Assembly: GCA_016795185.1 (NCBI GenBank)
Contig: JAEUIF010000726.1
Location: 1-36,827, forward strand
Length of the DNA: 36,827 nucleotides
Direction: 5' to 3'
Origin: Planctomycetia bacterium
Lineage (GTDB): Bacteria > Planctomycetota > Planctomycetia > Gemmatales > Gemmataceae
This document shows positions 1 through 6,973 of this stretch, piece by piece; the first letter of the stretch is position 1; each line of letters opens with the position of its first letter. The translations under genes and the position numbers were made by a program. The notes under the pieces were generated by a model. The model worked only from the letters and a program-made list of their open reading frames with translations. It made no database searches and was not told the origin of the DNA.

Positions 1-830
1 TTGCCGAAGACCACAACCTGACGCACGGCATGGATGGGCACGCGGTTCAGTTCCTGGCCGTCCTTGCGGATGACCAGGTGCTCGGAACGCTTGCCGACGT
101 AGGCGCCGGGTTCCTGGAGGTAGAGCACCGCGCCGTCGTCGGACTGCGGGATGACGCGCGTCAGGCCGGCGGGAGTATCGGTGCTGGCCTGCTGCGGGCG
201 CTGCACCTGGTAGAGCGTTTCTTCGGGCAGGCAGACGGGGGCCAGCGAGCAGCCGTGACAGCGGTGGCGCAGTTCGGCCGGCAGCGGGGCCGGCGGAGTG
301 TCGCGGGCGGAGAGTTCGCGGATCTGCGCGATGGCGGCGCGGGTGGTTTCGCGCAGGCGGTCGTCGAACACGACTTCAACGCGCTCGCGCGAGCCGGCGC
401 AGAACTGCACGCCGCGGCGCACCGGCTGGCCGCGTTCCTCTTCGAGCAGCAGGCCCTGGGCGCAGAGCTGCACGGCGTCGTTGTCCCAGACGGTGGGGCG
501 GCCGGCCTCGTCGCGCGGCGCGGAACCGTGCTTGGTTTCGACGGGGTAGACCTCGCCGTTCTTCTCCTCGACCAGATCGAGCACGGCGGTCAGACCGAGG
601 CGCGTGGAACTCAGCGGCACGGAGCGGGTGCCGCTCGCACCGCCTTCCTTGCGCGGGCGCTGGGCCAGGCCGGGATCATCGACGCGGCGATGGTCGAAGA
701 GGCCGGCCTCGACGTGCTCGTTGATCGGCATGACTGCATCGACGTATTGCAGGTAGTAGAGACGTGGGCAGTAGGTGACCTGATTCAAGGCACGGACGGG
801 GATCAGGTCGAGCGGGGCGGGGTTCGACAT
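1..830 (-). CDS. cas4-cas1: Cas4-Cas1 fusion protein, CRISPR adaptation (3' end outside window)
   Basis: This reading frame is open from the ATG at 830 to the window edge (276 codons visible). Residues 1-205 are a Cas4 RecB-family nuclease. The first iron-sulphur cysteine is C21 in YCPRLYYLQYV. The nuclease residues are D85 in LGLTAVLDLVEE and the ExK pair E98/K100 in PVETKHG. The C-terminal cysteines are C191, C194 and C200 in CHGCSLAPVCLPEE. From about residue 234 the Cas1 N-terminal beta domain begins (VLYLQEPGAYVGKRSEHL), so this is a natural fusion, a form known from type I-G (formerly I-U) and V-B CRISPR systems. Cas4 trims and selects PAM-bearing prespacers and Cas1 integrates them. 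AGGAG lies about 9 bases before the ATG. It follows herA by 67 bp on the same strand. The Cas1 catalytic domain, cas2, the effector genes and any array would lie to the left. The family call is firm; the CRISPR subtype is not determined. Confidence 0.93.
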   Translation of the reverse strand, partial: MSNPAPLDLIPVRALNQVTYCPRLYYLQYVDAVMPINEHVEAGLFDHRRVDDPGLAQRPRKEGGASGTRSVPLSSTRLGLTAVLDLVEEKNGEVYPVETKHGSAPRDEAGRPTVWDNDAVQLCAQGLLLEEERGQPVRRGVQFCAGSRERVEVVFDDRLRETTRAAIAQIRELSARDTPPAPLPAELRHRCHGCSLAPVCLPEETLYQVQRPQQASTDTPAGLTRVIPQSDDGAVLYLQEPGAYVGKRSEHLVIRKDGQELNRVPIHAVRQVVVFG

Positions 831-897
831 CTGGGGACTCCTGATGGTGGTGAGTCGCGCAGCGCTCGCCTGCGGCTCGCGGCTAAACGGGGTAACG

Positions 898-2859
898 TTA
901 TTCCGCCAGGCGCAGCTTGCCTGGTGTGGGGTCGATGGCGACCAGCAGCGGGCGGGTCATGTGCGGGAAGGAGACGATCGCCTGGCCCGGCGCCAGGCCC
1001 GCTACCCGGTTCCAGAGGGCGGGATCGATGCCGCTGACCGTGCGCTTCAGGCCGTCGAGCACGTGCGGGTCGGTCAGCTTGTGCAGGATGAAGCTGTTCA
1101 CCAGCCCCAGCACCTGACGCGGCAGGTGGGCCGGCAGCTGCGTCACGAACGCCAGCCCCAGGTAACGCTTCCTGCCTCGCTTGGCAATTCTCGCGACCTG
1201 CTCGAAGAGGATTTTCAGCTTGTCGATGCGCTCGGCGCTCAGGAACTCGTGCGCTTCCTCGATGACGATCAACACTCGGGGCAACGTCGCTTCCAGCTTC
1301 TGGTCCTTGGTTTTCTCGTAGGCTTGATAGGCGTGGTCCTGGGCGTCCTGCACGCCGCGCAGGATGTCGGCGATGACCAGATTGTTCAGCTCGGAGGCGC
1401 CGGAATCCGACAGGTCGAGGATCGAGACCTGCCCCGGCTTCAGCAGGTCGGTGTAGCTCATCGGCTTGACGCCGTCCTGCTCGTTGTAGAAGACCCGCAG
1501 CCGTTGCAGCCGCCAGAGCTTGCCCAGGAGCGCTTTCCAGGAGATGACGTTGCCGGGCATATCGGTGGCGTTCAGGCGAATCGTCAGGGCGCGTTTGCCT
1601 TCGGGCGTCGTCAGGATCGAGTTGAACGGTTTGAACTCTTCAGTAGGCGGCTCCTCGGTCTTGTTCTTCTTGCCGTCGCGGCCAGCGCGGTCGGCTTTCG
1701 CCAGGCAGGCGCTGGCGATGTCGATCAGGAACGACAGCGTCAACCGGGGATAGCCGCGCTCGAATTCGTCCAGCTCCAGGACGATGCGCTCCTGCTCGGC
1801 GCGCTGCTGCGCCGTGACGTTCTTCTGCGGAAAAATGTCCAGGTCGCGCATCACGTCTTTGGCGATGTCGTAGGCCTTGAGGAAGCGCACTTGCTGCGCC
1901 TCGGAATCCGACAGGCCGAGAATTTCCATCGCGGCGTAAGGCGACAGCCGGGCGAATTGCAGCGAAAACGCCTGCACGTGCGGGTGCTGCGGGTTGATCG
2001 TTTCCCGGCCCGCCAGGTGATAGAGTCGGGTGCGGTCGGGCGGCAGGGCGGTCGGTTCCAGGCCGCGTTCCTTCAGGGCCAGCACCATGTCGTCGTGGTC
2101 GGTCGGTTCGTGCAGGTGGGTGTACTCGCCTTCCACGTCGAGGACGATGACGGCCATGCCGGCGGCCTGGGCCTGCTGGATCAGCCGGGCCACGGTGGTC
2201 GATTTACCGCTGCCGGTGGTGCCGAGGATGGCCAGGTGCCGGGGCAGCACCGACTTTTTCTGCGAGGGCACGTTCACCACCAGGTTTTCGTGGCCAACGA
2301 CCAGGCCCAGGCGGATGTCGCCCTCGGTGCGCAGCACGACGGCGGCTTCGGCGTCGCTCAGCGGCACGATCGGGCTGTTGGGCAACGGCCGCAGCCGGGG
2401 CGGCACCAGCGTGCCGTCCTTCAGTTCCTCGCCGAGAATGGCCAGCTGCGCCCGGCCGTGAAACGGCGGCAGGTACTCGCCGCCGCGCGTGGCCACGGTA
2501 ACGAGCATGTGCGAATCGCCGCGCAGGCTGTCGGGCTCGGCGAACGGGCCGGCGGCGACGATGCCCAGGTAGCGCCGGCCGTCCCGGCTGTGGATGCGCA
2601 CCAGCATCTGCGACGGTGCAAGGTTGATCTTGTCCTGGGCCAGCAGCACGGTGACGCTGTTGTCCTCGCTGCCGGGCAGGTCGAACATGGTGCTGCCGAT
2701 GGCGCCGGGGACGCCGGGAGGCGTGGGCGAAGCGCCTCCCGACGCCTGCATGTCGGCGTCCAGCTGTTGCCGCAGTTGCTCCGGGGTGGTGCGGGCCGGC
2801 GCGGCGGTTGCCTGCCGTCGTTCGGCTTCGGGCGCTGCGCCGTCAATGAAGTAACTCAT
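898..2859 (-). CDS. herA: HerA-family (DUF87) DNA translocase ATPase
   Basis: A 653-residue protein if started at the ATG at 2859, which has AGGAGG about 8 bases upstream; a start 11 codons earlier at 2892 lacks such a site. The N-terminal part (about 65-190) fits the HAS-barrel region of HerA. Walker A is GTTGSGKST around residues 213-221 and Walker B is VLIVIEEAHEF around 529-539. The C-terminal third has the usual HerA string with RKRYLGLAFVTQLP, LVNSFILHKLTDP and PGQAIVSFPH. HerA forms hexameric rings that pump duplex DNA and partner the NurA nuclease in DNA-end resection; related HerA ATPases pair with other effectors in phage defence. Here the gene directly follows a NurA-like gene and precedes cas4-cas1, which supports a nucleic-acid defence or adaptation role. 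An insert rich in charged residues (about 390-412) is present. The family is certain; the role is inferred. Confidence 0.9.
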   Translation of the reverse strand: MSYFIDGAAPEAERRQATAAPARTTPEQLRQQLDADMQASGGASPTPPGVPGAIGSTMFDLPGSEDNSVTVLLAQDKINLAPSQMLVRIHSRDGRRYLGIVAAGPFAEPDSLRGDSHMLVTVATRGGEYLPPFHGRAQLAILGEELKDGTLVPPRLRPLPNSPIVPLSDAEAAVVLRTEGDIRLGLVVGHENLVVNVPSQKKSVLPRHLAILGTTGSGKSTTVARLIQQAQAAGMAVIVLDVEGEYTHLHEPTDHDDMVLALKERGLEPTALPPDRTRLYHLAGRETINPQHPHVQAFSLQFARLSPYAAMEILGLSDSEAQQVRFLKAYDIAKDVMRDLDIFPQKNVTAQQRAEQERIVLELDEFERGYPRLTLSFLIDIASACLAKADRAGRDGKKNKTEEPPTEEFKPFNSILTTPEGKRALTIRLNATDMPGNVISWKALLGKLWRLQRLRVFYNEQDGVKPMSYTDLLKPGQVSILDLSDSGASELNNLVIADILRGVQDAQDHAYQAYEKTKDQKLEATLPRVLIVIEEAHEFLSAERIDKLKILFEQVARIAKRGRKRYLGLAFVTQLPAHLPRQVLGLVNSFILHKLTDPHVLDGLKRTVSGIDPALWNRVAGLAPGQAIVSFPHMTRPLLVAIDPTPGKLRLAE

Positions 2860-2894
2860 GCGGGGCCTCCTGGGGGATTCGCCGACGATCAATT

Positions 2895-2957
2895 AGCTGT
2901 CAGCTATCAGCTATCAGCCATTAGCTGTCAGCTATCAGCCATTAGCTGTCAGCAATG
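2895..2957. repeat. 7-bp tandem array between nurA-like gene and herA
   Basis: Nine consecutive heptamers run without a break: AGCTGTC, AGCTATC, AGCTATC, AGCCATT, AGCTGTC, AGCTATC, AGCCATT, AGCTGTC and AGCAATG. They also form a higher-order unit of three heptamers (21 bp), with one extra heptamer in the first copy. The array ends 8 bases before the 3' end of the nurA-like gene and lies about 35 bases upstream of the herA start. It has no spacers, so it is not a CRISPR array. It would be transcribed in the operon leader of herA. AGCT cores could pair with one another in RNA. Its function is unknown. Confidence 0.85.
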
Positions 2958-2964
2958 CCGTGGT

Positions 2965-4233
2965 TCACCGGGAGCGGGTGGAGCGTTCGCTGAAGTAACG
3001 CCAGGGGACGCCGGCCGCCGCGTAGGCTGATTCGCTCAGACCGTGCAGCGTGCCACGGAACATCGACCGGCAGACGTGGTCGGCCAGGTCGAGCAGCAGC
3101 GGGAAACCGCGATGCTCCTGGAGCATGCCGTCGGCCAGCACCAGCCGGCCGGCGACCAGGGCGTGGTCGGCGTGGGCGTAGAAGAGCTGCGCCGTCGCGT
3201 AGGCGCTGGCGCGGTAGAGGCCAACCACCACTTGCGAGGCGACCTCGTCGATGAAGCGCGGAATCCAGTCGGCGGGCGTCAGCGCTGCACCGTCCCAGTC
3301 GAGCGTGGTGCGGACGCCGACCTTGAAGCGCTCCTGCGAGAACCAGCGGTGCAGCGAGTCGGCCAGCGTTTCGACGATGGCGAACTCCAGGGGCCGCAGC
3401 GCCTGGCCGATGGTCAAGAGCACGCGGTCGCGCGGCTCGCTGGCCACGTAGACGAACTTGCGGTGGCCCTGGATCAGCTCGCGCAGCAGTTGCGTGCCGG
3501 CGACCATCAGTTCCAGCAGGCCCGCGCCGGTGAGCAGTTCGTAGGTGATCGGGTTGCCGTGGCCCAGCCGCCAGATCGCCTGTGAGCGCCGCAGCAGCAC
3601 CGCCCGCTCGGCGTAGTCGAGCAGCGTCTTGCGGACCAGTTCGCCGAGCGGGTCTTCGGGAGAGTGGCGCTGCTGGCCCTCGCGGCGCGCGCGGCGTTCG
3701 AGCAGTTCCAGGACTTCGGCCACTGGGTCGGCGCAGTGCTGCCGCAGGTCGCGGCGGAACAGCCGCTGGCTCCAGGTGCCCTGGTCGCCGCGATACGACA
3801 CCAGGCTGACGCCGACCTGATAGACCGTCAACGGCAGCGTATCGTGGACTTCCATCGTGCCGTCGCAGCACTCGACGCCGCCGGTGAACAGCAAGCCGCG
3901 CTGCAAGCGCTCCAGTTCCGCGGGCGTGGCCTGATGCACGCCGGCATCCTTCGGCGCTACCGGACGCTCTTGCAAGCGCGGGAAGACCACGTCGCGCAGT
4001 TGCTTCTGGTAATCGGTCTCGCGGGCGACGGCATCGCGGATTTCACGCTCGATGCGGGCGAACTCCCGGCCCAGGTCGGGGCCGACGCCCCATTGGGTCA
4101 CGTCGAGCACCTGGCGCAGCTCCTCGCCGAAGCTGGCGTGGAATTGCTCGGCGGTGGCGTCGCCAAGCGTCAGCTGCCGCAGCGGTCGAGAGTCGGCCGG
4201 CAAGGTCGCGCCGTTGGCGGGTGCGGTGGACAT
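2965..4233 (-). CDS. NurA-like nuclease, HerA partner
   Basis: A 422-residue soluble protein. Its start at 4233 is supported by GGGAGGAACAAAA before the ATG. It does not match a textbook NurA closely, but three regions fit the NurA fold. The first is an acidic strand with D124 in ECCDGTMEVH followed by a hydrophobic strand (YQVGVSLVSY). The second is a central helix-strand block with E209 and a later hydrophobic strand (KFVYVASEP, 259-267). The third is a C-terminal RGFPLLLDLADHVC (375-388), resembling the GYPxxLxxA region of NurA. NurA is a Mn-dependent 5'-3' exonuclease and endonuclease that works with HerA. Its position immediately upstream of herA on the same strand (105 bp apart) is the strongest argument. 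Alternatively it may be another HerA-associated effector of unknown activity. Moderate confidence. Confidence 0.6.
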   Translation of the reverse strand: MSTAPANGATLPADSRPLRQLTLGDATAEQFHASFGEELRQVLDVTQWGVGPDLGREFARIEREIRDAVARETDYQKQLRDVVFPRLQERPVAPKDAGVHQATPAELERLQRGLLFTGGVECCDGTMEVHDTLPLTVYQVGVSLVSYRGDQGTWSQRLFRRDLRQHCADPVAEVLELLERRARREGQQRHSPEDPLGELVRKTLLDYAERAVLLRRSQAIWRLGHGNPITYELLTGAGLLELMVAGTQLLRELIQGHRKFVYVASEPRDRVLLTIGQALRPLEFAIVETLADSLHRWFSQERFKVGVRTTLDWDGAALTPADWIPRFIDEVASQVVVGLYRASAYATAQLFYAHADHALVAGRLVLADGMLQEHRGFPLLLDLADHVCRSMFRGTLHGLSESAYAAAGVPWRYFSERSTRSR

Positions 4234-4287
4234 TTTTGTTCCTCCCGAGTGCTTCCGATGCTCGTCGCGAAAGTTCGACAGGATTTT

Positions 4288-4992
4288 TCAGGAAAGCAGG
4301 CCGAGTCGTCCGAGCAGCGCGGGCGGTGCGGCTGGCAGCAGCCATGCGGCGTAAGTGCCGGCCGCCGATGCGGGCAAGCCGAACTCGCGTTGTAGCACGG
4401 CAATCAGTTCCGCCGGCCCCAGTCCCTGGCCGTAGCGCGCCTCCAGGATGTCGGCTGGCGCCAGCAGTTCGTAGGCCAGCAGGTCGGCGGCCTCCTCGGC
4501 GTCGGCGGCCTGATCGCGTTCCAGCAAGTGGAAGAAGTAGCCGAGCGGCACGCGGGCCAGCAGGGCATCGACCCGTTCCGTCGCGGTGGGCGGCCGCTGC
4601 CCGTCAAGGACTTCGAGGGCTTGCGGTCCCAGCTGGCGGATGGCCGCGCGGCGCGGTTGCCAGTAGTCGCGCAGGAAGTGCGCCAGCTCGTGTGCCAGCG
4701 TGAAACGCTGTTCGTCCTCGGGGTCCGCGCCGTCGATGAAGACGAAGCCCTGGCCGCGCTGGGCCATCAGGCAGCCGCGCAACGCCCGGTCGGCGCTGCG
4801 GCACGGGCAGGGTACGCCGTTGCGTGCCAGCCAGTCGCGCACGACCGCCAGGCCCAGGTGCGGCAGGTCGATGATCGACAACGGCAGTGCTCGGCATGCC
4901 GGCCCGCGCAACTGGCGCGGGAATGGCTCTCGCCGCCCGGCCGCCGTCCAGAAGGCCGCGGCCAGCTCGTGGACCCAGCCGGCGACCATCAT
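4288..4992 (-). CDS. ImmA/IrrE-family zinc metallopeptidase
   Basis: A 234-residue protein started at the ATG at 4992, which overlaps the TGA of the upstream HTH gene (ATGA) and follows GGAGAAGAAG. The zinc site is HELAHFLRD with H101, E102 and H105. The third ligand is expected in EEAADLLAYELLAPADIL (E166/E167), the usual ImmA/IrrE downstream helix. Family members cleave HTH repressors: ImmA cleaves ImmR in ICEBs1, and IrrE (PprI) cleaves DdrO after radiation damage in Deinococcus. The gene is coupled to an HTH-like protein and a sigma-like protein upstream and to nurA-herA-cas4-cas1 downstream. A role in induction of this operon is therefore likely but inferred. An in-frame extension to 5244 would overlap most of the upstream gene and is disfavoured. 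Family call is strong. Confidence 0.88.
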   Translation of the reverse strand: MMVAGWVHELAAAFWTAAGRREPFPRQLRGPACRALPLSIIDLPHLGLAVVRDWLARNGVPCPCRSADRALRGCLMAQRGQGFVFIDGADPEDEQRFTLAHELAHFLRDYWQPRRAAIRQLGPQALEVLDGQRPPTATERVDALLARVPLGYFFHLLERDQAADAEEAADLLAYELLAPADILEARYGQGLGPAELIAVLQREFGLPASAAGTYAAWLLPAAPPALLGRLGLLS

Positions 4993-5369
4993 GGCTTCTT
5001 CTCCACGGGAGGCGGCGGTTCGTCGGGCTGTTCGCGCGCTGCGAGTAGATAGCCGGCGTCGCTCGCTGGGGTTTCGGAGGCACGCAGCGACAGCAGGTTC
5101 TGTCCCCGGCGCACTACCTGCGCCAGCACCTCGGCCTCGACGGCAAAGCGTTCGGCGATGCGGTCCACATCCTGGCCGAAGCCGGGCGGCTCCGCGCGCG
5201 GCATCCGGCACAAGCGCAGCAACGGCAGGTTTTCCATCGGGCACCTCAGGCGCGCGGCCAGCGCGGCATCGTCCAGCCCCTCGCTGCGGGCGTACAGCGC
5301 CAGCGCTGGGGCCAGGAACCAGGCATCGTTCGCCACGCGCCGCGCCAGGTAGTTGAGGGAATCACTCAT
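4989..5369 (-). CDS. Small HTH-like regulatory protein
   Basis: A 126-residue protein. It overlaps the sigma-like gene by 8 bp upstream and the peptidase gene by 4 bp downstream, so the three are probably translationally coupled; its own ribosome site is weak. The segment at about 24-75 (LALYARSEGLDDAALAARLR, then LPLLRLCRMP and FGQDVDRIAERFAVEAEVL) looks like a compact helical DNA-binding domain, with a turn between LDDAALAARLR and the next helix and a second helical pair. The tail (about 95-126) is proline-rich and probably disordered. HTH proteins encoded beside ImmA/IrrE peptidases are usually the cleaved repressors, so this is a candidate substrate. It could instead be an accessory to the sigma-like protein. 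I recognise the arrangement, not a named family. Confidence 0.6.
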   Translation of the reverse strand: MSDSLNYLARRVANDAWFLAPALALYARSEGLDDAALAARLRCPMENLPLLRLCRMPRAEPPGFGQDVDRIAERFAVEAEVLAQVVRRGQNLLSLRASETPASDAGYLLAAREQPDEPPPPVEKKP

Positions 5370-5988
5370 TGGCTTGCCGTGCCCGTTTCCAGCGGTGCTT
5401 CAGTTTGTCCTTGAGGCGGTTGACCGCGTCCACCTGCTCCTCGGCCGGCAGCTGGGTCAGGCCGCAGGTTTCGGCCCAGACCGCCGAACTCCGCTCGCCA
5501 TGCAGCAGCAGGCCGACGCCACGCACCTCATCATCCGTCAGTCCATCGAGCACGTCGACCGGCACCGCTTGCCATAGCTCTGCTTCCGCCTCGGCCTGCT
5601 GCATGGGCAGCGAGGGATCGTCGTCCCGCCCCAGGTACTTCCCGACATCTTCCGAATGTTCGACGGAATTCCAGGGCACGCGCCCCCGCTGATGCCGGAA
5701 TTCGCTCCGCCGGAGATTGCGCAGGTCGCACAGCGCCGCCAGGCGCAGGTACGCTTCAAGGGTTTGTTTTTCGGGCCGATAAGCGGCCGGCCGCTTGATG
5801 AAATCCAATAACGCTTGGCCGGCCGCTTCCAGGTAAAGGTGGGGATCGACGCCGCGCAGGCAGGTGGTCAGCCAGGCGGCCAGGGGATCGAGAAAGGCTT
5901 CCGCGAGGTCGGACGAAGCAGTGGGATCGCCGGCCAGGAGGCGTTGCAGGAGCACCAGTTCATCGTCGTGGTCGGGCGAAGCGGCCAT
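5362..5988 (-). CDS. Sigma-70 (ECF-like) family protein, divergent
   Basis: A 208-residue protein at the head of the minus-strand operon. ATG at 5988 is preceded by GGAAG. Residues about 10-95 resemble sigma region 2 (LQRLLAGDPTASSDLAEAF, LDFIKRPAAYRPEKQTLEAY, LRLAALCDLRNLRRSE). Residues about 140-205 could be a degraded region 4 (VDVLDGLTDDEVRGVGLLL, then VNRLKDKLKHRWKRARQ). The canonical region 4 HTH is not obvious, so it may act as a sigma factor with altered specificity or as a sigma-derived regulator. It overlaps the next gene by 8 bp. Being first in the operon, it may autoactivate it. Confidence is moderate for the family and low for activity. Confidence 0.65.
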   Translation of the reverse strand: MAASPDHDDELVLLQRLLAGDPTASSDLAEAFLDPLAAWLTTCLRGVDPHLYLEAAGQALLDFIKRPAAYRPEKQTLEAYLRLAALCDLRNLRRSEFRHQRGRVPWNSVEHSEDVGKYLGRDDDPSLPMQQAEAEAELWQAVPVDVLDGLTDDEVRGVGLLLHGERSSAVWAETCGLTQLPAEEQVDAVNRLKDKLKHRWKRARQANE

Positions 5989-6018
5989 CGGACTTCCGTG
6001 AACCGGAATGAGCGGAGA

Positions 6019-6036
6019 GGGGCTCGGGCGAGCCCC
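6019..6036. promoter_or_regulatory. Leader hairpin upstream of the sigma-like gene
   Basis: GGGGCTCG and CGAGCCCC form a perfect 8-bp inverted repeat around a 2-base centre. It lies about 30 bases upstream of the ATG at 5988. Transcribed on the minus strand, it would make a tight hairpin in the 5' leader of the defence-like operon, just before the ribosome site. It may be an operator or an attenuating or stabilising hairpin. Confidence 0.4.
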
Positions 6037-6045
6037 AATGCAGGC

Positions 6046-6073
6046 AGTCTAGCGTATCCAGTAGCTGCCGCAA
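6046..6073 (-). promoter_or_regulatory. Possible sigma-70-type promoter for the sigma-HTH-IrrE-NurA-HerA-Cas operon
   Basis: On the minus strand a TTGCGG element (6073-6068) is followed, after 16 bases, by TAGACT (6051-6046). The match is partial. The position, about 55 bases before the first start codon, fits. It is reported only as the best candidate in the gap. Confidence 0.22.
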
Positions 6074-6112
6074 GCAAATCCCGTCGTCAAAGTCGCACAG
6101 GATTGGTCGGCG

Positions 6113-6126
6113 AATTCCCCGGAATT
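6113..6126. repeat. Near-palindrome AATTCCCCGGAATT
   Basis: AATTCC and GGAATT flank a CC centre and are followed by AACCGC. A related perfect palindrome is found at 25853-25868, followed by GCGGC. The two sites roughly bracket the stress/ion-transport region. They may be ends of a mobile element or scars of one; no transposase is present in the window. Confidence 0.35.
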
Positions 6127-6179
6127 AACCGCGGGACGACAAGTGTGGCCCTGACTACAACCACGCCGAAGCGCGGTGC

Positions 6180-6197
6180 GTCCGCGTCGACGCGGAC
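6180..6197. repeat. Perfect 18-bp palindrome
   Basis: GTCCGCGTC is followed directly by its reverse complement GACGCGGAC. It lies between the 3' end of the M50-like gene (6263) and the sigma-like operon. There is no T-run on the minus-strand side, so a classical intrinsic terminator is unlikely. It could be a dimeric regulator's operator for the downstream operon. Confidence 0.45.
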
Positions 6198-6262
6198 TAT
6201 TTAGCCTTTGGTCGAACCCACCTGTTAGCAGGCCATCACAACCGGCCAGAAATGGGCGCGCG

Positions 6263-6895
6263 CTAAGCGGCCCTGTTGAGGAAGGAATCAGGGAAGATTT
6301 CCTCCAAGGCCCGGGCGCCGTCGTCCGGCAGGTCGGTGCCCTTGGAGACCGTCTCGACCACGGCGTTCTGCTGACAGGGCAGGAAGCAGCAGGCGTATGC
6401 GAGCAGTAGCCATTTCTCGATGATGCGGCGCACGCCCTTCAGGTCGGGATGCTTGGCGATCTCGGCGTCCGTGGGTGAACGCACCTGGAGCGGCAAGAAG
6501 CCGATGGACTTGCCGCGCAGCAGGTCGGCTTTGACCAGCTCGTAGGCGTAGTCCGGCAGCCAGTCGTCTTGCGGCCAGCTTTCGGGCCGGGGCTCGCCGC
6601 CCAGTTCGGCCACGCCGCCGAAGACAAACAGCCGGATGCCGCGCACGGGGATGCCGAAGCGCCGCGCCACGAAGGCGTGGCCCAGTTCGTGCAGGAGGAT
6701 AGAGACGAACAAGCCCAGGGCGGCCAGCAGGCCCAGTCCCCAGTACACCCGACGGTCGGCAGTATATTCGGGCAAGGTCTGGGGAAAGAAACCATTGGCC
6801 AGGGGCCAGGAGATCAGGAACACGGCCAGAAACCAGCTCCAGTGGTGCCGGAAGGGAACCCCCAGCAGCCCGCCCAGGTTGATGTCGCCGGTCAT
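6263..6895 (-). CDS. Chimera: truncated M50 metalloprotease fused to phage prohead-protease-like tail
   Basis: A 210-residue ORF from the ATG at 6895 (GAGGTG just upstream). Residues 1-101 are the front of a membrane-embedded M50 site-2-type protease: HHWSWFLAVFLISWPLANG, a second membrane segment, the zinc motif HELGH (H69, E70, H73) and GGVAELGGEP. The second M50 metal-binding motif and the rest of the membrane core are missing. From about residue 115 the sequence changes to the C-terminal half of an HK97-type prohead protease: YAYELVKADLLRGKSIGFLP, then VRRIIEKWLLLAYACCFLP, then NAVVETVSKG. No stop or frameshift interrupts the join. Most likely this is a recombination product that inactivated the M50 peptidase. 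A functional chimera is possible but not supported. A sigma-54-like promoter precedes it. Confidence 0.6.
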   Translation of the reverse strand: MTGDINLGGLLGVPFRHHWSWFLAVFLISWPLANGFFPQTLPEYTADRRVYWGLGLLAALGLFVSILLHELGHAFVARRFGIPVRGIRLFVFGGVAELGGEPRPESWPQDDWLPDYAYELVKADLLRGKSIGFLPLQVRSPTDAEIAKHPDLKGVRRIIEKWLLLAYACCFLPCQQNAVVETVSKGTDLPDDGARALEEIFPDSFLNRAA

Positions 6896-6973
6896 GGTCG
6901 CACCTCGAAAGCCTGCCGACAGCCCTGGGGCCGGGCAACCCCGTAGTCCCAGTACGGACTCCGGCAGATGTTC

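Noticed and set aside
2895-2957. CRISPR array
   Set aside because: Direct tandem heptamers with no unique spacers. The neighbouring cas4-cas1 gene raised the idea, but an array, if any, must lie outside the window.
844-3030. 728-codon plus-strand ORF opposite herA
   Set aside because: Antisense shadow of a clear HerA protein with Walker motifs. Composition is Arg/Gln/Gly/His-rich, typical of GC-rich opposite frames.
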